Assembly (NCBI GenBank): GCA_934668295.1
Contig: CAKUND010000012.1
Coordinates: 1-21,757 of the forward strand
Length of the DNA stretch: 21,757 nt
Direction of reading: 5' to 3'
DNA from: an uncultured Oscillospiraceae bacterium
GTDB taxonomy: Bacteria; Bacillota; Clostridia; Oscillospirales; Oscillospiraceae
Position 1 is the first letter of the stretch. The number at the start of each line of letters is the position of its first letter. Shown in pieces: positions 13,771-21,601 of this stretch. The translations under genes and the position numbers were made by a program. The notes beneath the pieces were generated by a model, which had not been told where the DNA came from, did not search any database, and saw nothing but the letters and a program-made list of their open reading frames with translations.

Positions 13771-14560
13771 TTACACGCTGCCGGAATTTGGGGCCTCCGG
13801 TGCGCCGTCTGGTTTTTTGGGAGGCGTGCCGCCGTCAGACGGCTCCGGCATGGAGCTGCCGTCCGGCTTCTCAGGGGGCGTGCCGCCGTCGTCAGGTAGT
13901 GCAGGCGGCGTTTCACCGTTTGGCATGCCGGCGGGCGCTTCGCCGTTCGGGTCAAAGCTGCCTGGTCTGCCGCCCGGCATATCGCCGAAGCCGGACCGGC
14001 TCTCGCTCGTCTGTGCGTCGGCAGCTGCCCAGCGTTGATGGCGTCGTTGACCGGTGCATCGATCGTCAGCGTCAGCTCCCGGATGGTGAGACTGGCTTCA
14101 CCGTCTTCGTCCGTCGAAGCGCCGGATTTGATCCCGTTTTTGCTGTTGGCCGTGATGGTGAGCGCGCCGGTTCCGCAGAGCGTCACCTGGGAGCCGTCCT
14201 TGCATTTGAGGACGGCATTTTCCGCGTTCTCGTTTGTGGGATACATGTCGTCGTTGTTCTGCTCGCTGTCGGAAAGCATATTGACCGTTCCGGCAGCCGC
14301 CTCGATCGTGACCTGCGAGGATCTGCCGCAGGTGATGGACGCGGTGTCCGCGCTCGTGAGCGTCAGATCGTCCAGGATCAGCGTCACGTCCGCCCGTGCC
14401 ATTTTTGACCTTGACGGAGCCGTCGGCACAGCTTCCGGACAGGTGGTAGACGCCGCCCTCGGAGATGGTCAGTGCCGTCCCGTCCGCCTCACAGCCGCTG
14501 CCGGATATCCTTGCTTTTTTTTGCCCGTTGTTGTCGATGTCGGACAGAGCCGTTGCATGC
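13771..14560 (-). pseudogene. Cthe_2159-type carbohydrate-binding protein, 5'-truncated with two compensating frameshifts
   Basis: Three consecutive frame segments read as one protein. Segment 1 (about 14560-14396): ISGSGCEADGTALTISEGG, VYHLSGSC, SVKVKNGT. Segment 2 (14394-14031): ADVTLILDDLTLTS, NNDDMYPTNENAENAVLKC, TGALTITANSKNGIKSG, PVNDAINAG. Segment 3 (14027-13771): a Pro/Gly-rich tail with DMPGGRPGSF and GGTPPEKPDG units, then TAA. This matches the beta-helix domain and PPG-rich tail of Cthe_2159-type proteins, which are secreted and bind acidic polysaccharide in the founding member. The frame changes sit in G runs (minus strand) at 14393-14395 (one base too many) and 14028-14030 (one too few). 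The N-terminus is missing: the frame meets a stop near 14575, no signal peptide is seen, and a promoter for the next operon lies there. Confidence 0.8.
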
Positions 14561-14581
14561 GAAAAGCGGGGCGTCTATAAT
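14553..14581 (+). promoter_or_regulatory. Promoter of the chitobiose operon
   Basis: TTGCAT (14553-14558), 17 bases, TATAAT (14576-14581), giving a start near 14588 and a short leader of about 29 bases. It overlaps the truncated 5' end of the minus-strand carbohydrate-binding gene. No operator palindrome is obvious. Confidence 0.8.
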
Positions 14582-14616
14582 CAGAACAGAACAAACGCAA
14601 AAGGAGGGCGGAGCCG

Positions 14617-15828
14617 GTGCAGCAGGCTGTTTTATACTTTGCAAACTGGAATCTGAACCGAAGACCGGCGCGGAAGGGCGAGGTCTGCGCGCTGCCGTGG
14701 GACTGCGCAACGTATCTGAATCACGCGTTCTGGGCGCTCGAACCGGCGGAGGGGAAGCGGGAAACGTCGTTTGCCCGCTGCGCAGAAAGCAAACCCGCGC
14801 GGGCGGACTGGCGCATCGTCTCGCTGCACCCGGAGTGCGACACGGACGACACCTCACCCAGCGCGCTCGAGCCGGAGCTTCCGCGCAATCACTTCGCGCA
14901 GTATGCGGCGATGCACAAACGCTGTCCGGCGGTAAAGATCCTTCTTTCTATCGGCGGCTGGACGCGCTGCGGGTATTTCTCCGAAATGGCATACACAAAA
15001 ATGGGCCGTGAGAGCTTCATCAACTGCTGCCTCGCGCTTCTGCGCCGGTACGAGTGGCTGGCCGGGTTCGACATCGACTGGGAGTATCCCGCCTGTGAGC
15101 GGCAGGGCAACCCCGCCGACCCCGACGGCGACGAGGGCTGCTGTGTCTTTGGAACGGAAGCGGAGGATCGGGAGAATTTCATTCTGCTGCTCGCGGAGCT
15201 CCGCGCTGCTATGGACAAGGCATTTGGCGCAGGAAAAAAAGCATTGACCGCCTGCGCCTCCGGCGCGCCGGATACGCTTGCGCGCCAGAACTGGGCGGAG
15301 GCTGCGCGGTATCTCGACCTCATCAATCTCATGACCTATGACCTCTGCGGCTGCTGGGCCGGCGTCAGCGGCCACGCTTCCAGTGCGGCGCAGGCAAAGC
15401 AGGCTGTGCAGTGCATACTGGCGCAGGGCGTGGCCCCCGGAACGATCTGCATCGGTTCGCCGTTTTACTGCACGGCCATGCGCCTGCGGGAAAAGCCGGC
15501 GTCCATACAGGCCGCGCTCGGCGCGCCGGTCGAGCCGGAGCGCCCGACGTGGGACACGCTTGCACAGGAGGACTTATTGGAGCTTTTACAGACGCCCGGC
15601 TGGCACAGCGCCTATGACGCGAAGGCCGGCGGCGCGTATCTCGTCTACGACGGGCCGGACAAAACGTTCGACCGCTGGTTTTTGTCGGTGGAAACGGCGC
15701 GTTCGCTCGGACAGAAGCTCGATCTCATCCGCAATGCGGAGCTGGCCGGGATCATCGTCTGGGAAGCAAGTCTTGACACGAAGAACCATTCCTTTGCCGC
15801 GCAGCTGCGCGATACATTATTAAGGTAA
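14617..15828 (+). CDS. Cytoplasmic glycoside hydrolase family 18 protein (chitinase-like)
   Basis: The 403-residue protein shows the GH18 barrel motifs: LSIGGW (110-115), the catalytic DxDxE as FDIDWE (Glu156 would be the acid), MTYD (239-242) and a late IIVWEASLD (strand 8 Trp). GH18 enzymes cut beta-1,4 links after GlcNAc by substrate-assisted catalysis. There is no signal peptide, so it should work in the cytosol on imported oligosaccharides. The start is GTG 14617 with AGGAGG 9 bases upstream; similarity begins immediately (AVLYFANWN). It is first in an operon with chitobiose phosphorylase (12-base gap) and a hexose mutase, so production of chitobiose from longer GlcNAc oligomers is the likely role. 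An endo-N-acetylglucosaminidase activity on glycans is an alternative. Confidence 0.9.
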   Translation: MQQAVLYFANWNLNRRPARKGEVCALPWDCATYLNHAFWALEPAEGKRETSFARCAESKPARADWRIVSLHPECDTDDTSPSALEPELPRNHFAQYAAMHKRCPAVKILLSIGGWTRCGYFSEMAYTKMGRESFINCCLALLRRYEWLAGFDIDWEYPACERQGNPADPDGDEGCCVFGTEAEDRENFILLLAELRAAMDKAFGAGKKALTACASGAPDTLARQNWAEAARYLDLINLMTYDLCGCWAGVSGHASSAAQAKQAVQCILAQGVAPGTICIGSPFYCTAMRLREKPASIQAALGAPVEPERPTWDTLAQEDLLELLQTPGWHSAYDAKAGGAYLVYDGPDKTFDRWFLSVETARSLGQKLDLIRNAELAGIIVWEASLDTKNHSFAAQLRDTLLR

Positions 15829-15840
15829 GGTGGGAAAGCT

Positions 15841-18225
15841 ATGCAGTACGGCCATTTTGACAACCAAAGCCGCGAATATGTGATCGACCGTGTCGATCTG
15901 CCCGTCTCGTGGACGAACTATATCGGCGTTGGCGATCTGTACGGCGTGTTCAATCACACGGCGGGCGGCTATGTTCTGTACCGGTCGCCGGAATATCACC
16001 GCATCACACGCTTCCGTCCGAACGGCGTGCCGATGGACGGCCCCGGCCACTACATCTACATCCGCGACAACGATACCGGCGATTACTGGTCCGTCTCGTG
16101 GCAGCCGGTAGGCAAGGATAAAAAATTCTATTCCTGCCGCCATGGGCTGAGCTATGTGAAATATCTCTGTGACTACAGCGCGATCCACGCCGAGCAGAAG
16201 CTGTTCGCCGCCATGGATGAGCCGGTCGAGCTCTGGGACGTGCTGCTCCGCAACGACTCCGGCAAGCCCCGCAATTTATCCGTTTTTTCCTATCTGGAAT
16301 TCAGCTTCCATCAGATCCAGATGGACAACCAGAACTTCCAGATGAGCCTCTACGCCTCCGGCAGCCGGTACGCGGACGGCGTGATCGAAAACGATCTGTA
16401 TTATGAGGAGACCGGCTATCAGTTCTTTACGTCCGATTTCACGCCCGACGGCTATGCCTGCCTGCGCGACCGCTTTCTCGGCCCTTACCGCACAGAACGG
16501 AACCCGCTTGCGGTCGAGACGGGCGTATGCGAAGTTCCCGGCCAGAAGGGCGGAAACCACTGCGGCGTGCTGCAAAAGAACGTGACGCTGGCTCCCGGCG
16601 AGGAAACGCGGCTGCTGTTCCTGCTCGGCGAGGGGGATCTGGAGGCCGGAAAAGCGGCCAAGGCCCGCTGGACGCCGGAAAAGGCAGACGAGGATTTCGC
16701 ACGCCTCGCAAAATTCTGGGACAGCAAGCTCGCCTGCCTGCAGGTCAGCACCCCGAACGAGGGCATGAACACCGAGCTCAACATCTGGAACCTCTACCAG
16801 AGCGAGATCAACGTCATGTTCTCCCGCTTCACCTCGTTCATTGAGGTCGGCGGGCGCGTCGGCCTCGGCTACCGCGACACGGCGCAGGACGCGATGATGG
16901 TCCCGCATTCGAACCCCGAAAAATGCCGCAGCCGCCTGGTCGAGCTTCTGCGCGCGCTGACGAAGGAGGGCTACGGCCTGCACCTGTTCGAGCCGCGCTG
17001 GTTTGAAAAGGACGCGCCGCAGCAGTCGTTCAAGTCCCCCACGGTCGTTCCCACGCCCGACAAGAGCCAGATCGTCCACGGCCTGAAGGACGCGTGCGCG
17101 GACGACGCGCTCTGGCTCGTCCCGGCTGTTGTGCAGTATGTCAAAGAGACAGGCGAGCTGTCGTTCCTCGACGAGTCCGTGACCTACGCCGACGGCTGCG
17201 AGGAGACGGTCTACCGGCACCTGACGCGCATTCTCGATTTCTCCGCCCGTCAGGTAGGCGCGCACGGCATCTGCAAGGGTCTGCGCGCCGACTGGAACGA
17301 CTGCCTGAATCTCGGCGGCGGCGAGAGCGCCATGGTGAGCTTCCTGCACGTCTGGGCGCTGGACAATTTTGTGCAGCTTGCGAACCGTCTCGGCCGCACG
17401 GTCGACGCGGCGCGCTATGAAAAGCTGCGGCAGTCCGTCACGAAGACCTGCGAAGAAGTCCTCTGGGACGGCAAATGGTACATCCGCGGCATCACCGCCG
17501 ACGGCCGAAAGATCGGCACGCAGCGCGATACCGAGGGCCGCGTTCATATGGAGAGCAACACCTGGGCGGTCCTGTCCGGTGCTGCCAGCCGGGAACGGGG
17601 ACTTGCCGCCATGGATGCCGTTGACGAATATCTCTACACCCCGTGGGGGCTGATGCTGAACGCCCCGTGCTTCACAAAGCCGGACGACGCCATCGGCTTT
17701 GTCACCCGCGTCTATCCGGGCCTGAAGGAAAACGGCTCCGTGTTCAGCCACCCGAATCCCTGGGCCTGGTGCGCTGAGGCAAAGCTCGGCAGGGGAGACA
17801 AGGCCATGAAATTCTACAACGCCCTCTGCCCGGCCCTGCAGAACGATAAGATCGAAACGCGCAAAGCCGAGCCTTATACCTATTGCCAGTTCATCTCCGG
17901 CAAGGATCACACGACCTACGGCGAGGCGCACCACCCGTTCATGACCGGCTCGTCCGGCTGGGCGTATTACGCCGCGACGCAGTACCTGCTCGGCGTGCAG
18001 CCGGATTTCGACTGCCTGCGCGTCGACCCGTGCATCCCGGCAGACTGGAAGGAATTTGCTGTCGTGCGCCGTTGGCGCGGCGCAGAGTATCACATTCACG
18101 TCACGAACCCGGACGGGGTGCAGAAGGGCATCAGCAAAATCCGGATAAACGGCAGGCCGGTCGAGGCGCTGCCGCTGCTGCCGGCAGGCAGCGTGTGCCA
18201 TGCGGAAGTTAAGATGGGGAGGTAA
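15841..18225 (+). CDS. chbP: N,N'-diacetylchitobiose phosphorylase (GH94)
   Basis: The 794-residue protein splits N,N'-diacetylchitobiose with phosphate into GlcNAc-1-phosphate and GlcNAc in the cytosol. It resembles the Vibrio chitobiose phosphorylase along its whole length (about 800 residues): the start MQYGHFDNQSREYVI, SWTNYIGVG, FRPNGVPMDGPGHY, FIEVGGRVGLGYRDTAQD (333-350), SKSPTVVPTP-like stretch near 400, the catalytic block GLRADWNDCLNLGGGES (480-495; Asp487 the expected acid), FSHPNPWAW and TGSSGWAYYA near the end. This strong match to the chitobiose branch rather than cellobiose phosphorylases supports the substrate. AAGGTGGG precedes ATG 15841. It lies between GH18 and the mutase with short gaps (12 and 4 bases), in a single operon. 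Confidence 0.93.
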   Translation: MQYGHFDNQSREYVIDRVDLPVSWTNYIGVGDLYGVFNHTAGGYVLYRSPEYHRITRFRPNGVPMDGPGHYIYIRDNDTGDYWSVSWQPVGKDKKFYSCRHGLSYVKYLCDYSAIHAEQKLFAAMDEPVELWDVLLRNDSGKPRNLSVFSYLEFSFHQIQMDNQNFQMSLYASGSRYADGVIENDLYYEETGYQFFTSDFTPDGYACLRDRFLGPYRTERNPLAVETGVCEVPGQKGGNHCGVLQKNVTLAPGEETRLLFLLGEGDLEAGKAAKARWTPEKADEDFARLAKFWDSKLACLQVSTPNEGMNTELNIWNLYQSEINVMFSRFTSFIEVGGRVGLGYRDTAQDAMMVPHSNPEKCRSRLVELLRALTKEGYGLHLFEPRWFEKDAPQQSFKSPTVVPTPDKSQIVHGLKDACADDALWLVPAVVQYVKETGELSFLDESVTYADGCEETVYRHLTRILDFSARQVGAHGICKGLRADWNDCLNLGGGESAMVSFLHVWALDNFVQLANRLGRTVDAARYEKLRQSVTKTCEEVLWDGKWYIRGITADGRKIGTQRDTEGRVHMESNTWAVLSGAASRERGLAAMDAVDEYLYTPWGLMLNAPCFTKPDDAIGFVTRVYPGLKENGSVFSHPNPWAWCAEAKLGRGDKAMKFYNALCPALQNDKIETRKAEPYTYCQFISGKDHTTYGEAHHPFMTGSSGWAYYAATQYLLGVQPDFDCLRVDPCIPADWKEFAVVRRWRGAEYHIHVTNPDGVQKGISKIRINGRPVEALPLLPAGSVCHAEVKMGR

Positions 18226-18229
18226 CAGC

Positions 18230-19642
18230 ATGATCCATTTCGGTACCGGCGGCTGGAGAGCCGTCATTGCGGACGAATTTACAAAGGCGAATATCCGCCT
18301 GCTCATCGCGGGCCTGTGCAGTCTTATGCACAGGGAGGGGCACGACGGCGCTGAAGTTTGCGTCGGCTATGACCGCCGATTCTTATCCAAGGAATCGGCC
18401 CACTGGGCCGCGGAGGTCATGGCGGGCTATGGCTTCCGGCCCTATGTTATCAACCGCTCCTCGCCCACGCCGCTCATGATGTTCATGGTCAAAAAGCGCG
18501 GTATGCCCTACGGCATCGCTGTCACGGCCAGCCACAATCCGGCCATCTATAACGGCATCAAGGTTTTCACTGCCGGCGGCCGGGACGCCGACCGCACCGT
18601 TACGGACAAGATCGAGGCTGAGATCGCTAAAATAAGCCCGGACAGCATCAAATCCATGGATTACGACGCCGCCGTCGCCGCAGGCATCATCACCGAGCAC
18701 AACCCGACGAACGAATACATCGACAGCATTCTGTCCGCCATCGATGTGGAGGCCATCAAGAACGCGCAGCTGCGCATTGCACTTGACCCCATGTACGGCG
18801 TCAGCCAGACGAGCCTGAGCATGATCCTCATGACCTGCCGCTGCGATCTCGAGATCATCCACGACCGCCATGACACGCTTTTCGGCGGCAAGCTCCCCGC
18901 GCCGAACGAGGACACGCTCGGCCCCCTCGCGGCGGTCGTTATGGATCGCTGGCGCTGCGATCTCGGCATTGCGACCGACGGCGACGCCGACCGCCTTGGC
19001 GTCATCGACGATCAGGGGCAGTTCGTCCACCCCAATAAGCTCCTCGTCCTGCTCTATTATTATCTCGTCAAATACCGCGGCTGGCAGGGGCCCTGCGTCC
19101 GCAACAATTCCACGACCGTCCTGCTCGACCGCGTTGCGGCGGGTCTCGGGCAGAAATGCTATGAGGTCCCCGTCGGCTTCAAGTGGGTGTCGGCAAAAAT
19201 GACCGAGACGGACGCCATCATCGGCGGCGAATCGTCCGGCGGTCTGGCCGTCAAGGGACATATCTCCGGCAAGGACGGCATCTATGCCGCCGCGCTGCTC
19301 GTCGAGATGCTGGCCGTGACCGGCAAGAAGCTCTCCGAGCTCTACCGCGAGATCGAAGCGCAGTACGGCGCGCTCAGCTATGCCGAAGCGTCGTTCACCA
19401 TGACACCGGCCCGTAAGTCCGAGCTGCAGCAGTACCTGTTTGAGCAGCTGGCCTGCCCGGAATTTGAACATGTCGATCATATCAGCCGCGGGGACGGCTG
19501 CAAGGTCTATTTCACCGACGGCAGCTGGGTCATCTGCCGCTTCTCCGGCACCGAACCGCTCCTGCGCATGGCAGCCGAGGCCGGGACAGACGAAAAAGCC
19601 CAGTCCTACATCCAAACCTGGAAAAAATTCCTGTCGCTCTGA
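18230..19642 (+). CDS. Phosphohexomutase, probable GlcNAc-1-phosphate/GlcNAc-6-phosphate mutase
   Basis: This 470-residue alpha-D-phosphohexomutase has all four family loops: TASHNP (99-104, Ser101 phosphorylated), metal loop DGDADR (250-255), sugar loop GGESSGG (332-338) and phosphate loop RFSGTEPLLR (437-446). The family moves phosphate between C1 and C6 of hexoses. Next to chitobiose phosphorylase, the fitting job is turning GlcNAc-1-phosphate into GlcNAc-6-phosphate for NagA/NagB; glucose or mannose phosphate specificity cannot be excluded by sequence. ATG 18230 is chosen over an upstream in-frame ATG at 18200, which lies inside chbP, since GGGGAGG (18216-18222) sits 7 bases before it and the family start FGTGGWR follows at once. 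The chbP stop is 4 bases upstream. No clear terminator directly follows. Confidence 0.9.
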   Translation: MIHFGTGGWRAVIADEFTKANIRLLIAGLCSLMHREGHDGAEVCVGYDRRFLSKESAHWAAEVMAGYGFRPYVINRSSPTPLMMFMVKKRGMPYGIAVTASHNPAIYNGIKVFTAGGRDADRTVTDKIEAEIAKISPDSIKSMDYDAAVAAGIITEHNPTNEYIDSILSAIDVEAIKNAQLRIALDPMYGVSQTSLSMILMTCRCDLEIIHDRHDTLFGGKLPAPNEDTLGPLAAVVMDRWRCDLGIATDGDADRLGVIDDQGQFVHPNKLLVLLYYYLVKYRGWQGPCVRNNSTTVLLDRVAAGLGQKCYEVPVGFKWVSAKMTETDAIIGGESSGGLAVKGHISGKDGIYAAALLVEMLAVTGKKLSELYREIEAQYGALSYAEASFTMTPARKSELQQYLFEQLACPEFEHVDHISRGDGCKVYFTDGSWVICRFSGTEPLLRMAAEAGTDEKAQSYIQTWKKFLSL

Positions 19643-19715
19643 AAGAAACGTCAGGGAGAGGAAGACAGAGAGCCCGCTGCGGCGCTATTTTTCCGCTAAA
19701 AATGCGTGAAAGGGC

Positions 19716-19744
19716 TTGAAAAAACGTGTAGTGTATGCTATCAT
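19716..19744 (+). promoter_or_regulatory. Good promoter in the intergenic region after the chitobiose operon
   Basis: TTGAAA (19716-19721), 17 bases ending TGC, then TATCAT (19739-19744), so it has both boxes and an extended -10 TG. The predicted start is near 19751. No protein-coding gene follows on this strand before the terminator at 20038-20085. Confidence 0.6.
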
Positions 19745-19887
19745 TGGTACACATGCCAGTAGGGAGATCCCCTTCTCCCATATGGTGGCATTGGAATCGT
19801 TTTAACCCTCTCTCCTTCAAGCACATTCGGGCTTCCCCGTCCCCGCGGGGAAGCCCAACCCCTATCTTGACGAAGACAGCCCCATAC

Positions 19888-20026
19888 AAAGAGGAAGTAA
19901 GAAGTAAAATGAAAAGTGAATAGGTGATGTGTGCTGCAAAGCGGCACGATCTCAATTCGCTGGCGAAGCCAGCACTACACTTCTTCACTTTTCACTATAA
20001 CTTATTACCTGCTTCCCATCCGACCG
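19888..20026. repeat. Imperfect inverted-repeat element with GTGAAAAGTGAA-type arms
   Basis: The left arm (about 19890-19932) holds TGAAAAGTGAA, and the right arm (about 19978-20026) holds its complement TTCACTTTTCA, with further matching GTAA/AAGT and GTG blocks outside and inside. Between the arms are two short GC-rich hairpins. Shape and size (about 135 bp) suit a MITE-like dispersed repeat; the ends are not sharply defined. Confidence 0.5.
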
Positions 20027-20037
20027 TCGTGTTTTTT

Positions 20038-20085
20038 AACACACAGAAAAGACTCCCCTCGGAAGGGGAGTCTTTTCTGTGTGTT
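20038..20085. terminator. Long perfect-stem bidirectional terminator
   Basis: A 22-bp perfect stem (outer AACACACAGAAAAG, inner GACTCCCCT) with a 4-base loop separates the plus-strand region from the convergent RNHCP gene, whose stop lies 32 bases away. The stem itself holds A and T tracts on its flanks, which can serve as the U-tract in both directions. Confidence 0.85.
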
Positions 20086-20116
20086 CAGATGTTCTGCGTG
20101 CTGCCGCTGCGTCAGA

Positions 20117-20545
20117 TCATTTGTACAGCTGTCCGTCGCCGCCCATCAGCTGCGTCATTTCTTCGATGCGCTCGAGCGGGAAGGGCGGCTCGCACAGCGG
20201 CTTCATGGCGATGGACATCAGTTTCATGGGGTTGTCGTCCGCCGCTACGCGGTTGGAGCTGAGCGCGCCGCAGCGCCTGCAGCGGTGAATGATCGCCCAT
20301 TCTCCGCCCCGGCGCACCCAGACGGCAATCGGTTCCATAATGCCGCCGCAGCTGCTTTCCCGGTCGCCGGGCTCCACGTCCAAGTGCAGGCTTGCAAGGC
20401 AGTTCGGGCAGTGATTGCGGTGGTCGGAGCCTGCGTTTTCCGGGACGACGGTTCTTCCGCAGACCTTGCAGACGAAGCTGTCGCGGCAGGCGTGGGTCTT
20501 GTAATATCCTTTTTCAAAAGTTTTGCGTTTGTTTTCGCGGTTCAT
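20117..20545 (-). CDS. RNHCP domain protein (zinc-ribbon-like, function unknown)
   Basis: The 142-residue protein carries the RNHCP domain: DSFVCKVCGRTVVP, GSDHRNHCPNCLASLH (the name-giving motif), PGDRESSCGGIMEPI, HRCRRCGAL and NRVAADDNP. Cysteine pairs in CxxC spacing (VCGR, HCPNC, RCRRCG) suggest bound zinc. No biochemical role is established for this family to my knowledge; some RNHCP proteins are thought of as nucleic-acid-associated because of the ribbon. AGGAGG (20553-20558) lies 7-8 bases before ATG 20545. A strong promoter overlaps the end of the upstream regulator gene, giving a leader of about 150 bases with alternative pairings around the ribosome-binding site. Confidence 0.85.
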   Translation of the reverse strand: MNRENKRKTFEKGYYKTHACRDSFVCKVCGRTVVPENAGSDHRNHCPNCLASLHLDVEPGDRESSCGGIMEPIAVWVRRGGEWAIIHRCRRCGALSSNRVAADDNPMKLMSIAMKPLCEPPFPLERIEEMTQLMGGDGQLYK

Positions 20546-20704
20546 TTTTGATCCTCCTGAAGATGCGGTTCCGATCCTTCGGGAGGAATGGCGTGTGTGC
20601 AGATTTGCCAGACCTCCCGGTCAGGCCACACGCTCCAGTGATAAAGCGGTAAGTTTCAAAAAAATCTCCTTTGATCAATTTAAACGCTGTATGCGTAAGT
20701 CCAT

Positions 20705-20733
20705 ATTTTAAGCGATACTGCCGGGAAAGTCAA
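20705..20733 (-). promoter_or_regulatory. Promoter of the RNHCP gene
   Basis: On the minus strand TTGACT (20728-20733), 17 bases, TAAAAT (20705-20710). The -35 shares bases with the TGA stop of the YheO-like regulator. The start near 20698 leaves a leader of about 150 bases, so the gene can be expressed apart from the regulator. Confidence 0.75.
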
Positions 20734-21464
20734 GCAAGAGCTATAGTACCGTCTTGCTGCGCGGGTTCTCCTGCCTTTGCCTTCTTGATGTACCGGTAAA
20801 TGCTCGCCTGTGAGCAGGAGAGCTTTTTGACCGTGAACTGCACCGCGCCGCGCAGCTCGAACATGCCCTGCTCGTGCAGCTGGGCGATGATGCGGGTGCG
20901 CTCGGCCTGCGTCAGCCGATCGAGCGGTACGTTGACGGATTTCGTGACCGTCTCAAACAGCTCCTCCATGAGACTGTTCATATCCGACTGGAAATGCTCC
21001 GCCGGGACGCTTGCTGCGTGCTGCGGCTGCATGGGCTGCTTGGCAGGCGCGTCGACAGGGAAGTAGTGGTGGTGAACGAAATCGTCCGGATGGATGAGCT
21101 TCAAAATGGCGTCGCTGATCTCATGGAACCGGCTGTCGTCAAAATTGATGCACAGCAGGCCCACCAGTTTGCCGCCGTCCTTGATAAACATCGTGCTCGA
21201 GCGGATGGTCTTTCCGTTTGCCAGCTGGCCGGTGTAGTTCAGATTATAGTCGCTCGTCTCATACTGCTTCTGCATGATCATGCGCAGCGCGGCGTTCGTG
21301 ATCGGCGCGCCGACGCTGCGGCCGCTGATGGAGCCGTTGGCAATGGCGGCCACACGGCTGGTTTCCGGCAGGATCTCATGCAGCACGACCTCGTAATCCG
21401 GTCCAAGCGTCGCGCCGAGGTATTCGACCAACACGGTATACTGTCGAAGCATCTGTTCCGTCAT
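20730..21464 (-). CDS. YheO-like PAS/HTH transcriptional regulator
   Basis: The 244-residue protein starts with a YheO-type PAS domain (residues about 8-120: LGPDYEVVLHEI, SVGAPITNAAL, RSSTMFIKD, LVGLLCINFDDS) and ends with the family's DNA-binding HTH_22 domain (about 180-230: LTQAERTRIIAQLHEQGMFELRGAV, SQASIYRYIKKAK). A Gln/Pro/Ala-rich linker joins them. The PAS domain probably senses a small molecule. It is transcribed away from ridA across a 255-base spacer with palindromes, so it most likely controls ridA and whatever follows, perhaps an amino-acid deamination pathway; this is inferred from gene order. AAGGAGGG lies 7 bases before ATG 21464. Confidence 0.9.
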   Translation of the reverse strand: MTEQMLRQYTVLVEYLGATLGPDYEVVLHEILPETSRVAAIANGSISGRSVGAPITNAALRMIMQKQYETSDYNLNYTGQLANGKTIRSSTMFIKDGGKLVGLLCINFDDSRFHEISDAILKLIHPDDFVHHHYFPVDAPAKQPMQPQHAASVPAEHFQSDMNSLMEELFETVTKSVNVPLDRLTQAERTRIIAQLHEQGMFELRGAVQFTVKKLSCSQASIYRYIKKAKAGEPAQQDGTIALA

Positions 21465-21499
21465 GGGGGTGCCCTCCTTATGATGTGTCCGTGTTTCTC

Positions 21500-21528
21500 A
21501 TACTAGCATAGTTTTTCCGCGAAAGCAA
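21500..21528 (-). promoter_or_regulatory. Promoter of the YheO-like regulator
   Basis: On the minus strand TTGCTT (21523-21528), 17 bases ending in TGC, and TAGTAT (21500-21505), an extended -10 arrangement. Transcription would start near 21493, about 29 bases before the start codon. Confidence 0.7.
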
Positions 21529-21601
21529 CGAAATCAGGCCGCTTTTCTCACAATATTTTCTCATTACGAGAAATATTTTTTAACATACGAAAATCAAGGG
21601 A

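Larger units (their letters stand above)
19751..20090 (+). ncRNA. Candidate structured non-coding transcript (unclassified)
   Basis: Downstream of the 19716-19744 promoter, a 335-base stretch without a credible gene holds a series of hairpins: nested ATGCCA/TGGCAT around GGGAGA/TCTCCC (19753-19791), GGGCTTCCCCG/CGGGGAAGCCC (19829-19856), GTGCTGC/GCGGCAC (19931-19947), GCTGGC/GCCAGC (19959-19973) and the 22-bp terminator stem (20038-20085). A promoter, structure and terminator in line suggest a small RNA. I do not recognise tmRNA, 6S, RNase P or SRP RNA in it. Since part of it looks like a dispersed repeat, it may instead be stacked mobile repeats. Confidence 0.3.

Noticed and set aside
16276..18306. 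Long minus-strand open frame opposite chbP (676 codons)
   Set aside because: Antisense shadow of the full-length chitobiose phosphorylase.
19671..19716. Terminator directly after the mutase gene (AGCCC...GGGCT around ATTTTT/AAAAAT)
   Set aside because: The outer stem is only 5 bp and the inner pairing is AT-only; too weak to call.
19735..19923. 62-codon plus-strand frame beginning MLSLVHMPVG
   Set aside because: Its start overlaps the -10 box of the local promoter, it has no ribosome-binding site and it runs through two strong hairpins.
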